DNA of 17,171 nt from an uncultured Flavobacteriales bacterium (GCA_946479285.1 CAMLFH010000037.1:1-17171); one strand, 5' to 3'; numbered from the stretch's first letter, positions 1 through 7,182 are shown. Notes: generated by a model from the letters alone, not told the origin. Numbers and translations: made by a program.

Positions 1-48
1 AACATTTGAACATTTGAACATTTGAACATTTGAACATTTGAACATTTG
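1..48. repeat. Octanucleotide tandem repeat (AACATTTG)n, at least 6 copies
   Basis: Six perfect head-to-tail copies of AACATTTG begin at the first base of the window, so the array may continue to the left. It ends in a diverged unit (AACTATTC). The unit length is not a multiple of three and the array lies beyond the terminator of the FKBP genes, so it is probably intergenic. The unit differs by one base from the Bacteroidota -7 box TAnnTTTG, and the same GAACATTTGAAC string recurs at 7599-7609. No gene is visible between here and 182. Confidence 0.9.
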
Positions 49-80
49 AACTATTCAACGAGAAAGTAGAAATCCCGGAG

Positions 81-115
81 TAAAAAAAATCCTCTCCGAA
101 ACGAAGAGGATTTTT
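81..115 (-). terminator. Intrinsic terminator downstream of the FKBP gene pair
   Basis: An 11-bp perfect stem (85-95 with 105-115) closes a 9-base loop. Read on the minus strand it is followed by a run of T residues (89-82), the usual form of a Rho-independent terminator. It lies about 67 bases beyond the stop of the FKBP lipoprotein gene. Two weaker hairpins (142-155 and 165-179) sit between that stop codon and the terminator. The plus-strand tail also has five T, so it may work in both directions. Confidence 0.85.
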
Positions 116-181
116 CTACTAGTTCAATTACTTGTTATTACTCTGCTAACGCAGACTAATTATCGAAAGCAGTGCTTTCTC

Positions 182-1099
182 TTATTTAATCGTTCCCATT
201 GGGCCGAAATCAATCAGTTCCACATAGAAAACCAATGTTGAGAATGGCGGAATGGTATTCGGATCCGGAGAATCTTTTCCGTAAGCCATGTTTTGAGGAA
301 CGTACAATTTGTATTTCCCTCCTTTTTTCATGTATGGAATACCAACTGTCCAGCCCGGGATTACGCTTCCAAGGTTAAATACCGGAATCTGCGGTCCTTC
401 CAAAGACGATTGCAAAGTTGCCCCTTCTGTATTCATCAATACATAATGAGCTTTCACATCACTTGTGGCTGTAGGACTTCCTCCTGTTCCTGCCTGGACC
501 GTTTCCAGGTACAAACCGTTGGGTAATTCCTGAATACCGGCAATCTGCTTGATTTTAGCAAAGAATACTGTTTCCTTCTTGGTAACTTGTTCCATCACAC
601 GTGTATTGACCTTTACCATAAAGTCTTTCAGCATCTGATCTTTCAATTCCTTTTTGATCAGGGTATCTTTTTTCTCCAATCCAAGGCTAAAACCGTAAAC
701 CAAATACTCTTTATCAAATTCGTTGTAAGATTTTGCCTGTACCCAGCTTGTTTTAAACATTCCTCCGATGAATTTACCAATACATAAAGACGCATCTTTT
801 ACATACTTCTCATTGAATTCCTGCTGACCTTCTCCCAATAGATTCTGAATGGTTGTCTGACAAGCCGGATCGAATGCTTTCTCATTTTCCAAACCGGCTT
901 CAAATCCTTTCAAAATTTGATCTTTGTCGTATTTCGCAAAATTCGGGTCCTGCAGCAATTGTGCTGCATTATCAGCTCCCATCAGGTAGGAAATACGTTG
1001 TTTTGGTGTATCTAAAGGCAATACTTTTCCAGTTTCTTTATCATCTCCGCATGCAAATGTAACTGCCAGAAGCAGGGAGGCCAGGATCATTTTTTTCAT
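182..1099 (-). CDS. FKBP-type peptidyl-prolyl isomerase lipoprotein with altered active site
   Basis: A 305-residue protein. I place the start at 1099 because it gives a lipoprotein signal peptide (MKKMILASLL..., lipobox TFAC, lipidated Cys17) and leaves only one base after the upstream stop (TAAGATG); the open frame continues upstream inside the neighbouring gene. CGDDKE after the cysteine is acidic like the surface-export signal of Bacteroidota lipoproteins, so it may face outward (inference). Residues about 30-190 are helical like an FKBP N-terminal domain; about 205-298 are the FKBP fold (VIPGW, KLYVPQNMAYG, IPPFSTLVFYVELI). FKBPs catalyse cis-trans isomerisation of X-Pro bonds and act as chaperones. 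The usual FDSS motif reads LQSS here, so the conserved Phe-Asp pair of the active site is replaced and catalysis may be weak. It is probably co-transcribed with the upstream fklB-like gene. Confidence 0.88.
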   Translation of the reverse strand: MKKMILASLLLAVTFACGDDKETGKVLPLDTPKQRISYLMGADNAAQLLQDPNFAKYDKDQILKGFEAGLENEKAFDPACQTTIQNLLGEGQQEFNEKYVKDASLCIGKFIGGMFKTSWVQAKSYNEFDKEYLVYGFSLGLEKKDTLIKKELKDQMLKDFMVKVNTRVMEQVTKKETVFFAKIKQIAGIQELPNGLYLETVQAGTGGSPTATSDVKAHYVLMNTEGATLQSSLEGPQIPVFNLGSVIPGWTVGIPYMKKGGKYKLYVPQNMAYGKDSPDPNTIPPFSTLVFYVELIDFGPMGTIK

Positions 1100-1100
1100 C

Positions 1101-1706
1101 TTAATTGTTTTCAATTCCCAATAATTCCACATCAAAAATAAGCGCCATAAACGGCTGAATTGCTCCACCCGGATGCGGTTGTGCTCCGTAAGCAAGTTCT
1201 TGCGGAATGTACAAACGGTATTTAGATCCAACAGGCATCAATTGCAAAGCTTCTGTCCAGCCTTTAATTACCTGGTGCACTCCGAAAGTTGCAGGAATTC
1301 CTCTGGTGATTGAACTATCAAAAACAGTTCCGTCGATCAAAGTTCCGTGATAATGAACATTTACCGTATCGGTACTTGTTGGTTTTGGTCCGGTACCCAA
1401 TTCTACGACTTCGTATTGCAGACCGGAAGCAGTTGTTGTAACTCCTTCTTTTTTCTCGTTTTCAGCAAGGAAAGATTCTCCCTCTGTTTTAACTGCTTCA
1501 AATTTTGAAGCGCTGGTTTCCTGGATATATTTTTGAATGATCCCGTTCGCTTCTTCAGGTGAATACTTCATTGTTTTCCCTTGAAAAACATCTGAAATTG
1601 CTTCCGCCATAACCGCCGGATCAATTCCACCTAAATCTTGCTGCATTAAACTATCTGCAACGCTTAAACCAATACAATAGCTAACTGCTTGAATATCTTG
1701 TGACAT
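1101..1706 (-). CDS. fklB: FKBP-type peptidyl-prolyl cis-trans isomerase, FklB/FKBP22-like
   Basis: A 201-residue protein without a signal peptide, so probably cytoplasmic. It resembles E. coli FklB (about 206 residues) in length and layout: an N-terminal dimerisation region starting with SYCIGLSVADSL, a linker with ENEKKEGVTTTASGLQYEV (residues 82-100), and the FKBP domain from about 105 to 198. The active-site motifs are all canonical: VHYHGTLIDGTVFDSS, VIKGWTEALQLMPVGSKY, LYIPQELAYG and a final FDVELL. The family speeds prolyl isomerisation during folding. The ATG start at 1706 is supported by a TAnnTTTG box about 17 bases upstream. The second FKBP gene follows after one base, so the two form an operon ending at the terminator near 100. 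Confidence 0.93.
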   Translation of the reverse strand: MSQDIQAVSYCIGLSVADSLMQQDLGGIDPAVMAEAISDVFQGKTMKYSPEEANGIIQKYIQETSASKFEAVKTEGESFLAENEKKEGVTTTASGLQYEVVELGTGPKPTSTDTVNVHYHGTLIDGTVFDSSITRGIPATFGVHQVIKGWTEALQLMPVGSKYRLYIPQELAYGAQPHPGGAIQPFMALIFDVELLGIENN

Positions 1707-1723
1707 GCTTAATTAATTTGGTG

Positions 1724-1731
1724 CAAAGATA
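1724..1731 (-). promoter_or_regulatory. Promoter -7 box of the fklB operon (TATCTTTG)
   Basis: TATCTTTG on the minus strand matches the Bacteroidota -7 consensus TAnnTTTG exactly and lies 17 bases before the fklB ATG. No good -33 TTG is visible at the usual distance. Apart from this box and the palindrome beside it, I see nothing in 1707-1903 except a weak TACCTTAG at 1846 that could serve the TPR gene. Confidence 0.6.
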
Positions 1732-1747
1732 ATTCATAATTATGAAT
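1732..1747. repeat. Perfect 16-bp palindrome next to the fklB -7 box
   Basis: ATTCATAATTATGAAT reads the same on both strands and abuts the fklB -7 box, in the spacer between -7 and -33. It is followed by a short direct repeat (GAATTAC twice, 1751-1764). Its position would suit an operator for a dimeric regulator, but AT-rich palindromes also arise by chance. Confidence 0.5.
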
Positions 1748-1903
1748 GCCGAATTACGAATTACGAATGGTTTCCAAAAATTGGTTGATTCATCGTTTAG
1801 AGCTCCTTAAAATGAAAGGATTCTTATGTTCCATTTTATTTTTTTTACCTTAGTAAGCGAAAACCGAACAACTTTTTCTATTACCAATACGCAATCAATT
1901 ACT

Positions 1904-2704
1904 ATGAAATTTACCTGCTTACTTCTATCACTTTTTACGGTTTTGAATTCATTTTCTCAGAGTTCCACTTATGAACAAAGTAGAAAAAGCTACGATGAAG
2001 GCGATTACAAAAAATCTATTGAATTGGCGTCGAAACTTATCGAATCCAACACTAATGATTGCAAAGCATATGCTCTCAGGGGAAGTTCGTATAAGGAACT
2101 GGATGAATTAGCTTTAGCCATGAATGATTTGCTTATTGCTGTGAAGTGTGACTCTACGCAAGCGGATGCTTTTGGCCAACTTGCTCATGTTTACAGTTTA
2201 TACGGAGATATTGAAACGGCAATTTTGACATACACCAAAGCTATATCACTTGACAAGACCGATGGAGAAAACTATTTGGATCGCGGTCTGTGTAAAAAAG
2301 AATTAGCCAGGTATGATGAAGCCGTCAGCGATTTATTGATTTCCATTTCCCTGGATTCAACTATTCAGGACGCCTATGGAATTTTGGGGGAAGTTTATCT
2401 TCGTACCGCAAAATATGAAGAAGCATTCAAGGCATTTAACAAATCCATTTCGATTTCTCCCAATGCATTAAATATCACTCTTTCGGGAGTAGCCCAGGCA
2501 AATCTTGGAAATTTCAACGAAGCAATTGATTTGTTTACAAAAGCGTTGAAGTATGATGATGTGCCTAAATCCAGTATTTACATTTATCGGGGCGAGATCT
2601 ATGTTCGCTTATTGAAAAAAGAAGAAGCCTGCAGTGATTTTGAGAATGCTTATAAATTGGGTGATATAGAAGGAAGGGAATTGCAAAAAAAGCACTGTCA
2701 ATAG
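1904..2704 (+). CDS. Secreted tetratricopeptide-repeat (TPR) protein
   Basis: A 266-residue protein if started at ATG 1904. That start puts a clean signal peptide first (MKFTCLLLSLFTVLNSFSQ, residues 1-19); the in-frame ATG at 1826 would add a 26-residue tail that hides it. The rest is a chain of roughly seven TPR units of about 34 residues, e.g. YDEGDYKKSIELASKLIES, YSLYGDIETAILTYTKAISL, LARYDEAVSDLLISISLDS, AKYEEAFKAFNKSISIS, and GNFNEAIDLFTKAL. TPR arrays are protein-binding scaffolds; partner and function cannot be read from the sequence. It is probably periplasmic or exported. It stands alone, transcribed towards the GNAT gene; the 48 bases between them hold only a weak hairpin (GGAATTTATTCC at 2731-2742). 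Confidence 0.85.
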   Translation: MKFTCLLLSLFTVLNSFSQSSTYEQSRKSYDEGDYKKSIELASKLIESNTNDCKAYALRGSSYKELDELALAMNDLLIAVKCDSTQADAFGQLAHVYSLYGDIETAILTYTKAISLDKTDGENYLDRGLCKKELARYDEAVSDLLISISLDSTIQDAYGILGEVYLRTAKYEEAFKAFNKSISISPNALNITLSGVAQANLGNFNEAIDLFTKALKYDDVPKSSIYIYRGEIYVRLLKKEEACSDFENAYKLGDIEGRELQKKHCQ

Positions 2705-2752
2705 CGAAATAATCCGGAATCGATCCCGGTGGAATTTATTCCGTTCTTCTTC

Positions 2753-3217
2753 TCATTCAAAAAGCCTTTTTTCCATTTTAATGTTCCCTCGTTCATACAC
2801 TCCGCGTTCCAATTCAATTTCCACGAATCCATATTTTCGATACAAATGAATGGCCGGCGCCAGGATCGTATTGGAATATAAAATGAGTTTTTCGATCTGT
2901 TTTTGTTTCGCAAATTCCAGGCAATGATCCATCAATAATTTCCCGACACCCAATCCGCGGGCATTTTTGGCAACGGCCATTTTCCCCAATTCAAAAATGG
3001 GTCCGGTCTTTTTTAACAGGGAAGCAGTTCCGATTATCTCTTCACCCTTTTTCGCAAAGAAGATAAAACCTCCTTTATCCAGAATGTATTCCTGCGGATT
3101 GGAAAGTGAAAGCCTGTCTCCTTCTTCGATATGGAAATATTCCTCCAGCCACTCGTAGTTAAGGGTTTTAAGGTGCTCTTTTAATTCCGGAGAATACGGG
3201 ATGATTTCGATTTGCAT
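2753..3217 (-). CDS. GNAT-family N-acetyltransferase
   Basis: A 154-residue protein of ordinary GNAT length. These enzymes move the acetyl group of acetyl-CoA to an amine; the substrate is not apparent. The acetyl-CoA motif A lies at about residues 77-99 (LGKMAVAKNARGLGVGKLLMD), with the R-G-L-G-V-G pyrophosphate loop, followed by the motif B region NTILAPAIHLYRKYGFVEIE. The start is ATG 3217; the TTG just before it is less likely. A perfect -7 box at 3222-3229 places the transcription start at or within a few bases of the ATG, so the mRNA may be nearly leaderless. It lies downstream of the methionine operon but has its own promoter, so it is probably not part of that operon. Confidence 0.88.
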   Translation of the reverse strand: MQIEIIPYSPELKEHLKTLNYEWLEEYFHIEEGDRLSLSNPQEYILDKGGFIFFAKKGEEIIGTASLLKKTGPIFELGKMAVAKNARGLGVGKLLMDHCLEFAKQKQIEKLILYSNTILAPAIHLYRKYGFVEIELERGVYERGNIKMEKRLFE

Positions 3218-3221
3218 CAAG

Positions 3222-3229
3222 CAAAGTTA
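3222..3229 (-). promoter_or_regulatory. -7 box (TAACTTTG) of the GNAT gene, suggesting a leaderless transcript
   Basis: TAACTTTG on the minus strand is a perfect match to TAnnTTTG and ends four bases before the GNAT ATG at 3217. With the usual distance from the box to the transcription start, the mRNA would begin at or one to three bases before the start codon. No clear -33 TTG is seen. Confidence 0.5.
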
Positions 3230-3249
3230 TCAGAATTCAATTATGATTG

Positions 3250-3269
3250 GTACGCGATGCATCGCGTAC
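3250..3269. repeat. Perfect 20-bp palindrome between metZ and the GNAT gene
   Basis: GTACGCGATGCATCGCGTAC is a perfect palindrome in an otherwise AT-rich 83-base gap. It lies 31 bases beyond the metZ stop and about 30 bases upstream of the GNAT promoter. It could fold as an RNA hairpin ending the methionine operon, but no T run follows on either strand. The CGCGATGCATCGCG core is the kind of sequence found in dispersed intergenic palindromic repeats, so it may be one copy of such a family; this window has no second copy. Confidence 0.75.
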
Positions 3270-3300
3270 GTACATGTAATTTCACATTGGTAATTTGAAA

Positions 3301-4467
3301 TTATTTCAATGCCTGTTCAATATCTTCCCAAATATCTTCCGGATGTTCCAATCCGATGCTTAAGCGCACCAACCCGTCTGAAATGCCAACTGCTTCACGC
3401 TCTTCCGGTTTTAGTTTACTGTGTGTTGTGGATGCCGGATGTGTTGCAATGCTTCGGCTGTCGCCCAAATTGGGTGTTAAGGAAAATAAATTCAATTTAT
3501 CGAGGAACCTGCGTCCTGCTTCCAAACCGCCTTTGATTTGAAAGGTCACAATTCCACCACCGTATTTCATTTGGTCTTTGGCAATTGCCTGTTGCGGATG
3601 CGAATCCAAAAACGGGTATTTCACCCATTCAACCTGCTGAATTTGCTCTAAACGTTTGGCGATCTCATATGCCTGTGAGCAGTGTTTTTCCATTCTCAGA
3701 TGCAATGTTTCCAGTGATTTGGAAAGAATCCATGCATTGAATGGAGATAAAGCCGGGCCGCTGTGACGCGCGAATCCCTGGATTTGAGCAATGATTGCTT
3801 TGGTGGAAACGATCAATCCGCCCATAACTCTTCCCTGTCCATCGATGTATTTGGTAGCAGAATGAATGACAATATCTGCTCCCAGTTTAATAGGCTGCTG
3901 TAAAACCGGCGTTGCAAAGCAATTGTCTACAACCAGCAAAACGTTTTTTGCCTGACAGATTTTCGCCAATCTTTTGATATCGATAATGTCTAAACCGGGA
4001 TTGGAAGGTGTTTCGATGTACACGATCTTCGTTTCGGGTTTGATCGCTTTTTCGTAGCCTTCGTAATCGATTGCGTCCACGTAGGTAGTTGTAATTCCCC
4101 ATTTCGGGAGAATATTTACGAATAACTGATGCGTAGACCCAAAAACAGATTTGGAAGAAACAATGTGATCTCCGTTCTGAAGCAAAGCCGCAAAAGTGGT
4201 AAAAACCGCAGCCATTCCTGTTGCTGTAGCCCAAGCTGCTTCTCCGGCTTCCAAAATCGCTATTTTTTCAAGTAATTCGTCTACGTTCGGATTGGAATAG
4301 CGCGAATAAATATTTGCTTCGATCTCGTCTGAAAAAGCTGCACGCATCTGCTCCGCATCGTCAAATACGTAACTGGATGTGAGGTATAAAGGAACACTAT
4401 GCTCAGCTTCCTGCGAGCGCTCATTTTGTATGCGAATTGCTAATGTTTCGTTTCTGTAATTATTCAT
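3301..4467 (-). CDS. metZ: O-acyl-homoserine sulfhydrylase (MetZ type), PLP-dependent
   Basis: A 388-residue member of the Cys/Met-metabolism PLP enzymes. It most likely joins an O-acylated homoserine with sulfide to give homocysteine. Visible are YSRYSNP (54-60, cofactor phosphate contact), the VVDN aspartate (D181), the PLP-lysine motif HSATKYIDGQGRVMGG with K206, and R368 in LVRLSIGLE, which should bind the substrate carboxylate. The DGQGRV(M/L)GG form is typical of O-succinylhomoserine sulfhydrylases; cystathionine gamma-synthase is the main alternative. Start at ATG 4467 gives a 4-base ATGA overlap with the osmC-family gene; the open frame continues 21 codons upstream without a plausible start. 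It is the last gene of the metX operon and thus under its SAM/cysteine-type leader. Confidence 0.9.
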   Translation of the reverse strand: MNNYRNETLAIRIQNERSQEAEHSVPLYLTSSYVFDDAEQMRAAFSDEIEANIYSRYSNPNVDELLEKIAILEAGEAAWATATGMAAVFTTFAALLQNGDHIVSSKSVFGSTHQLFVNILPKWGITTTYVDAIDYEGYEKAIKPETKIVYIETPSNPGLDIIDIKRLAKICQAKNVLLVVDNCFATPVLQQPIKLGADIVIHSATKYIDGQGRVMGGLIVSTKAIIAQIQGFARHSGPALSPFNAWILSKSLETLHLRMEKHCSQAYEIAKRLEQIQQVEWVKYPFLDSHPQQAIAKDQMKYGGGIVTFQIKGGLEAGRRFLDKLNLFSLTPNLGDSRSIATHPASTTHSKLKPEEREAVGISDGLVRLSIGLEHPEDIWEDIEQALK

Positions 4468-4877
4468 ACTAACTGTCTGACTTCGGTTTGAATGTTTATT
4501 TGCGGACTTAAGGATGCGGAAACGGAACAATATTTTTCATGGCTTAGTTTAACCGCTGCCTTAGCTTTTTCCAAATCCACTTCTTTGTTGAATGAGAATA
4601 CCAGGTGAATGGTCTCAAATGAAGCAGGAACTGCATCCTTTCTACTTGCTTCAATAGTCACTTCATAGAAAGTTACGTTCTGCCGTTGTTTTTGCAGGAT
4701 CAACAAGGTGTCGATCGACATGCAGCCGGCCAGAGAACTTGCCAATACTTCCATGGGTCGCAGGCCTTTGTTCTTTCCGCCAATTTTCTCGGAAGCATCC
4801 ATTTTCAAAATACTTCCGGATTCATTGCTCACTTCCAGTACAAAAGGAGCTTCGGTCAGTTTTAAGTTTAATTTCAT
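4464..4877 (-). CDS. OsmC/Ohr-family protein inside the methionine operon
   Basis: A 137-residue OsmC-like protein. Both family cysteines are present: C52 in LASSLAGCMSID and C117 in SHEKYCSVSASL, together with the Arg/Glu region GLRPMEV (R40, E43). Members often reduce organic hydroperoxides with this cysteine pair; others in the wider family have unknown roles in sulfur chemistry. The gene overlaps hom upstream and metZ downstream by 4 bases each (ATGA), so translation is probably coupled and its dose follows methionine synthesis. This suggests a job linked to thiol or sulfur handling, for example protecting thiols or sulfide made nearby, but that is inference. The subfamily (OsmC, Ohr or YhfA-like) cannot be settled by eye. 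Confidence 0.88.
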   Translation of the reverse strand: MKLNLKLTEAPFVLEVSNESGSILKMDASEKIGGKNKGLRPMEVLASSLAGCMSIDTLLILQKQRQNVTFYEVTIEASRKDAVPASFETIHLVFSFNKEVDLEKAKAAVKLSHEKYCSVSASLSPQINIQTEVRQLV

Positions 4878-6121
4878 GTCAATTCTTCTATTAATTGAGT
4901 GGACTCAGAAGCTGAAAATTGAGACTGATCATCCAGGGAAACACTTTCCGGAATAACAGCCAGGAAATAATCAGAAGCATCATTCCAGTTTTGTTTCTGA
5001 AGCTCTTTGGACGAGATAAATCCAATTTTGTAGCTATGAGACTGCCCGGAATACGTTTCCAATGTTTCGATGAATTCAATCTGATCCAACTTTTCTTGTG
5101 TTGTTGCACTCAAATAGATTTTCAGGGAGAAATTGTTCTCAAAATTCAAAACTTCTTCCGTTTTCGACTTCTTGTATTCATAAGCGTAATCGAATTGCAA
5201 AGCCGAAATATCCGAAAGGACCGCACTCGCAGTTGGATGACTTCCCGCACCTTTACCCAGGAATAACTGTTTATCGGAAAACAATGCTTCTACAACTACC
5301 GCGTTGAACTCATTCTCCACATTGAATGCAAAATGATTGTTCGGAATTAAATGCGGGGCTACAAAACCAATGACCTGGTTATTGATCCGCGTTCCGAAAG
5401 CCAGTAATTTGATCTTCAATCCTTTTTCACGGGCATAAACGGCGTCCCAGTCCTTCAACTGACGGATTCCGTAATTCCAAACCTCATCCTGCTTTGCAGT
5501 AAATCCGAAAGCGTGTTTCAATAATAAAACCAGCTTGTATTTTGCGTCAAAACCATCCACATCGGACGTTGGATCTAATTCGGCAAAACCAAGATCCTGA
5601 GCATTCTTCAATGCATCATCAAAGGATTCACCTTCCCCGGTTTTTGTAAGGATGTAATTCGTGGTACCGTTTACAATTCCGTTGATATTGGAAAGCGAAT
5701 CGTTGTTGTAATACTCTTCCAGGTTCCTGATAATTGGGATAGAACCACCCACAGATGCTTCATACAGGAAAGAAACATTGTTCTCTTTTGCCAGGGAAAC
5801 CAATTCATCCAGGTAATAAGCAATCAGTTTTTTATTGGCAGAAACCACGTGTTTCCCGGATCTCAATGCTCGGGTTACAATTTCATACGCCGCTTCGGAA
5901 TCGTTGATCAGTTCCACAACTACGTTTATTTCTTCATCGTTCAAAATGCGATCCGCATCCGTGCTGAAGTAGTTTGAATCAATGATGCGTTTTTTACTTA
6001 AATCTTTGATCACGATGTGTTTGATGGATGCCTGAAGCAAGGTCGTTCTGTTTAATACTTCATACAATCCCGTTCCTACACATCCGAAACCGAATAATCC
6101 TATTGTGAGTTGTTTTTTCAT
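4874..6121 (-). CDS. hom: Homoserine dehydrogenase
   Basis: A 415-residue monofunctional enzyme that reduces aspartate semialdehyde to homoserine with NAD(P)H. The Rossmann motif GFGCVG is at 11-16. Further signatures are SANKKLIAYYL (94-104), EASVGGSIPIIRNLE (121-135), NGIVNGTTNYILTK (147-160) and the catalytic stretch AELDPTSDVDGFDAKYKL (180-197), with E181, D192 and K196 in the positions expected for catalysis; GKGAGSHPTASAVLSDI closes the catalytic part. The last 80 or so residues may be a diverged regulatory (ACT-like) domain. No aspartokinase is fused. The start at 6121 comes one base after the metX stop (TAAGATG), and its stop overlaps the osmC-family start. It feeds homoserine to MetX. 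Confidence 0.95.
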   Translation of the reverse strand: MKKQLTIGLFGFGCVGTGLYEVLNRTTLLQASIKHIVIKDLSKKRIIDSNYFSTDADRILNDEEINVVVELINDSEAAYEIVTRALRSGKHVVSANKKLIAYYLDELVSLAKENNVSFLYEASVGGSIPIIRNLEEYYNNDSLSNINGIVNGTTNYILTKTGEGESFDDALKNAQDLGFAELDPTSDVDGFDAKYKLVLLLKHAFGFTAKQDEVWNYGIRQLKDWDAVYAREKGLKIKLLAFGTRINNQVIGFVAPHLIPNNHFAFNVENEFNAVVVEALFSDKQLFLGKGAGSHPTASAVLSDISALQFDYAYEYKKSKTEEVLNFENNFSLKIYLSATTQEKLDQIEFIETLETYSGQSHSYKIGFISSKELQKQNWNDASDYFLAVIPESVSLDDQSQFSASESTQLIEELT

Positions 6122-6122
6122 C

Positions 6123-7178
6123 TTAGTTACTTTTTAAAAATTGTTTAATGTGGGTGGTTAATGTTGCTGTTTCTACCAGGAATCCATCGTGACCAAAATC
6201 GGACTGTAAACGAATGAGTTTGGAGTTCGGCAGCTTCTCTGCGAGTTCTTCCTGTTCTGAGATCGGGAATAAAAGATCTGAATCAATTCCGATTACGAGA
6301 GCAGGCATGATGCATTGCTCAAAAACCTTTTCGTCCCTTTCCCGGAATACGTTGTGTGAATCCATTGCTTTTGACAAAATCCAATAACTGAAGGCATTGA
6401 AGCGTTTTGCCAGTTTTTCTCCCTGGTATTTCTGATAAGAACTTGCCTTGAAATCGTCAAACACCTCGTGATTTTCTTCACTTTGAGTGATCTTGTACCC
6501 TTGATAGCTTCGATAACTCAACATCCCGATTGCTCTTGCTGCTTTCAAACCTGCTTCACCTCCGTTTTGCTCTTTGCTGTAGTATGTCGGGTCGGCCTGG
6601 ATGGCCATGCGTTGGGCTTCGTTAAAAGCAATTCCGAATGGCGAATGCTTCACATTTGTTGCAATGGGAATGATGTGATCTACTTTACCAGGAATCAGTA
6701 AAGACCATTCCAGCAGCTGCTGGCCTCCTAAAGATGCACCGATCAGCACGTGGATCCGTTCTATTTTCAATTCTTTGCGAACCAGTTCCAAACACGCAGC
6801 CATATCTCGAATAGTGAGAACCGGGAAGGAATCAAACTGTTCTTCAGCCGGTAATTCTTCGCTCAGCGGACCAGTTGATCCGTAAGCACTTCCGGGAACA
6901 TTTACCGCTGCAATGAAATAATCTTCCGGATCAAAACATTTCCCTTCACCGAATAAATCGCCCCACCATTCCTGTACGCGGTGATTTCCTGTCAATGCAT
7001 GACAAACCCAAACCACGTTTGAACGATCTGCATTCAAAGTTCCCCAGGTTTGATAAGCCAGTGAAAGATTGGATAGTTTTTTTCCTGATTCTAAAAGGAA
7101 TTCAGAACCGAGTGAATAAATATGCTGTACCGGATGAAATCCCTTTTCGCTTTCGCGAACCGAATAATTTGTTGACAT
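6123..7178 (-). CDS. metX: Homoserine O-acyltransferase (MetX)
   Basis: A 351-residue alpha/beta hydrolase of normal MetX length, first gene of the operon. It activates homoserine with an acyl group, usually acetyl from acetyl-CoA. The catalytic triad is visible: nucleophile S149 in LIGASLGGQQLLEW, D301 in GIDSDLLFP, H330 in DFGHDGFL. Other family marks are LAYQTWGTLN, CHALTGNHRV and NVPGSAYGSTGP (93-104). The nucleophile elbow GASLGG differs from the common GGSMGG but keeps the G-x-S-x-G pattern. Whether it uses acetyl- or succinyl-CoA cannot be told from motifs; its partner MetZ looks succinyl-type. The ATG at 7178 lies two bases behind a T run and a long inverted repeat, after a riboswitch and a poly-cysteine leader frame, so it is probably the regulated entry of the operon. 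Confidence 0.94.
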   Translation of the reverse strand: MSTNYSVRESEKGFHPVQHIYSLGSEFLLESGKKLSNLSLAYQTWGTLNADRSNVVWVCHALTGNHRVQEWWGDLFGEGKCFDPEDYFIAAVNVPGSAYGSTGPLSEELPAEEQFDSFPVLTIRDMAACLELVRKELKIERIHVLIGASLGGQQLLEWSLLIPGKVDHIIPIATNVKHSPFGIAFNEAQRMAIQADPTYYSKEQNGGEAGLKAARAIGMLSYRSYQGYKITQSEENHEVFDDFKASSYQKYQGEKLAKRFNAFSYWILSKAMDSHNVFRERDEKVFEQCIMPALVIGIDSDLLFPISEQEELAEKLPNSKLIRLQSDFGHDGFLVETATLTTHIKQFLKSN

Positions 7179-7182
7179 GTAA

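Noticed and set aside
1..48. CRISPR array
   Set aside because: The 8-bp units are contiguous with no spacers, and no cas genes are present.
1100..1231. A 44-codon extension of the FKBP lipoprotein frame upstream of 1099
   Set aside because: It lies inside the fklB-like gene, starts with TTG and would bury the lipoprotein signal peptide.
1826..1903. Upstream ATG for the TPR protein
   Set aside because: It would put 26 residues in front of a typical signal peptide; the inner ATG at 1904 fits better.
3250..3269. The palindrome as a standard Rho-independent terminator
   Set aside because: No T run follows on either strand, so it lacks the second half of the signal.
4919..5266. A 115-codon plus-strand frame opposite hom
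   Set aside because: An antisense shadow of a well-conserved gene; the composition is not protein-like and it has no recognisable domain.
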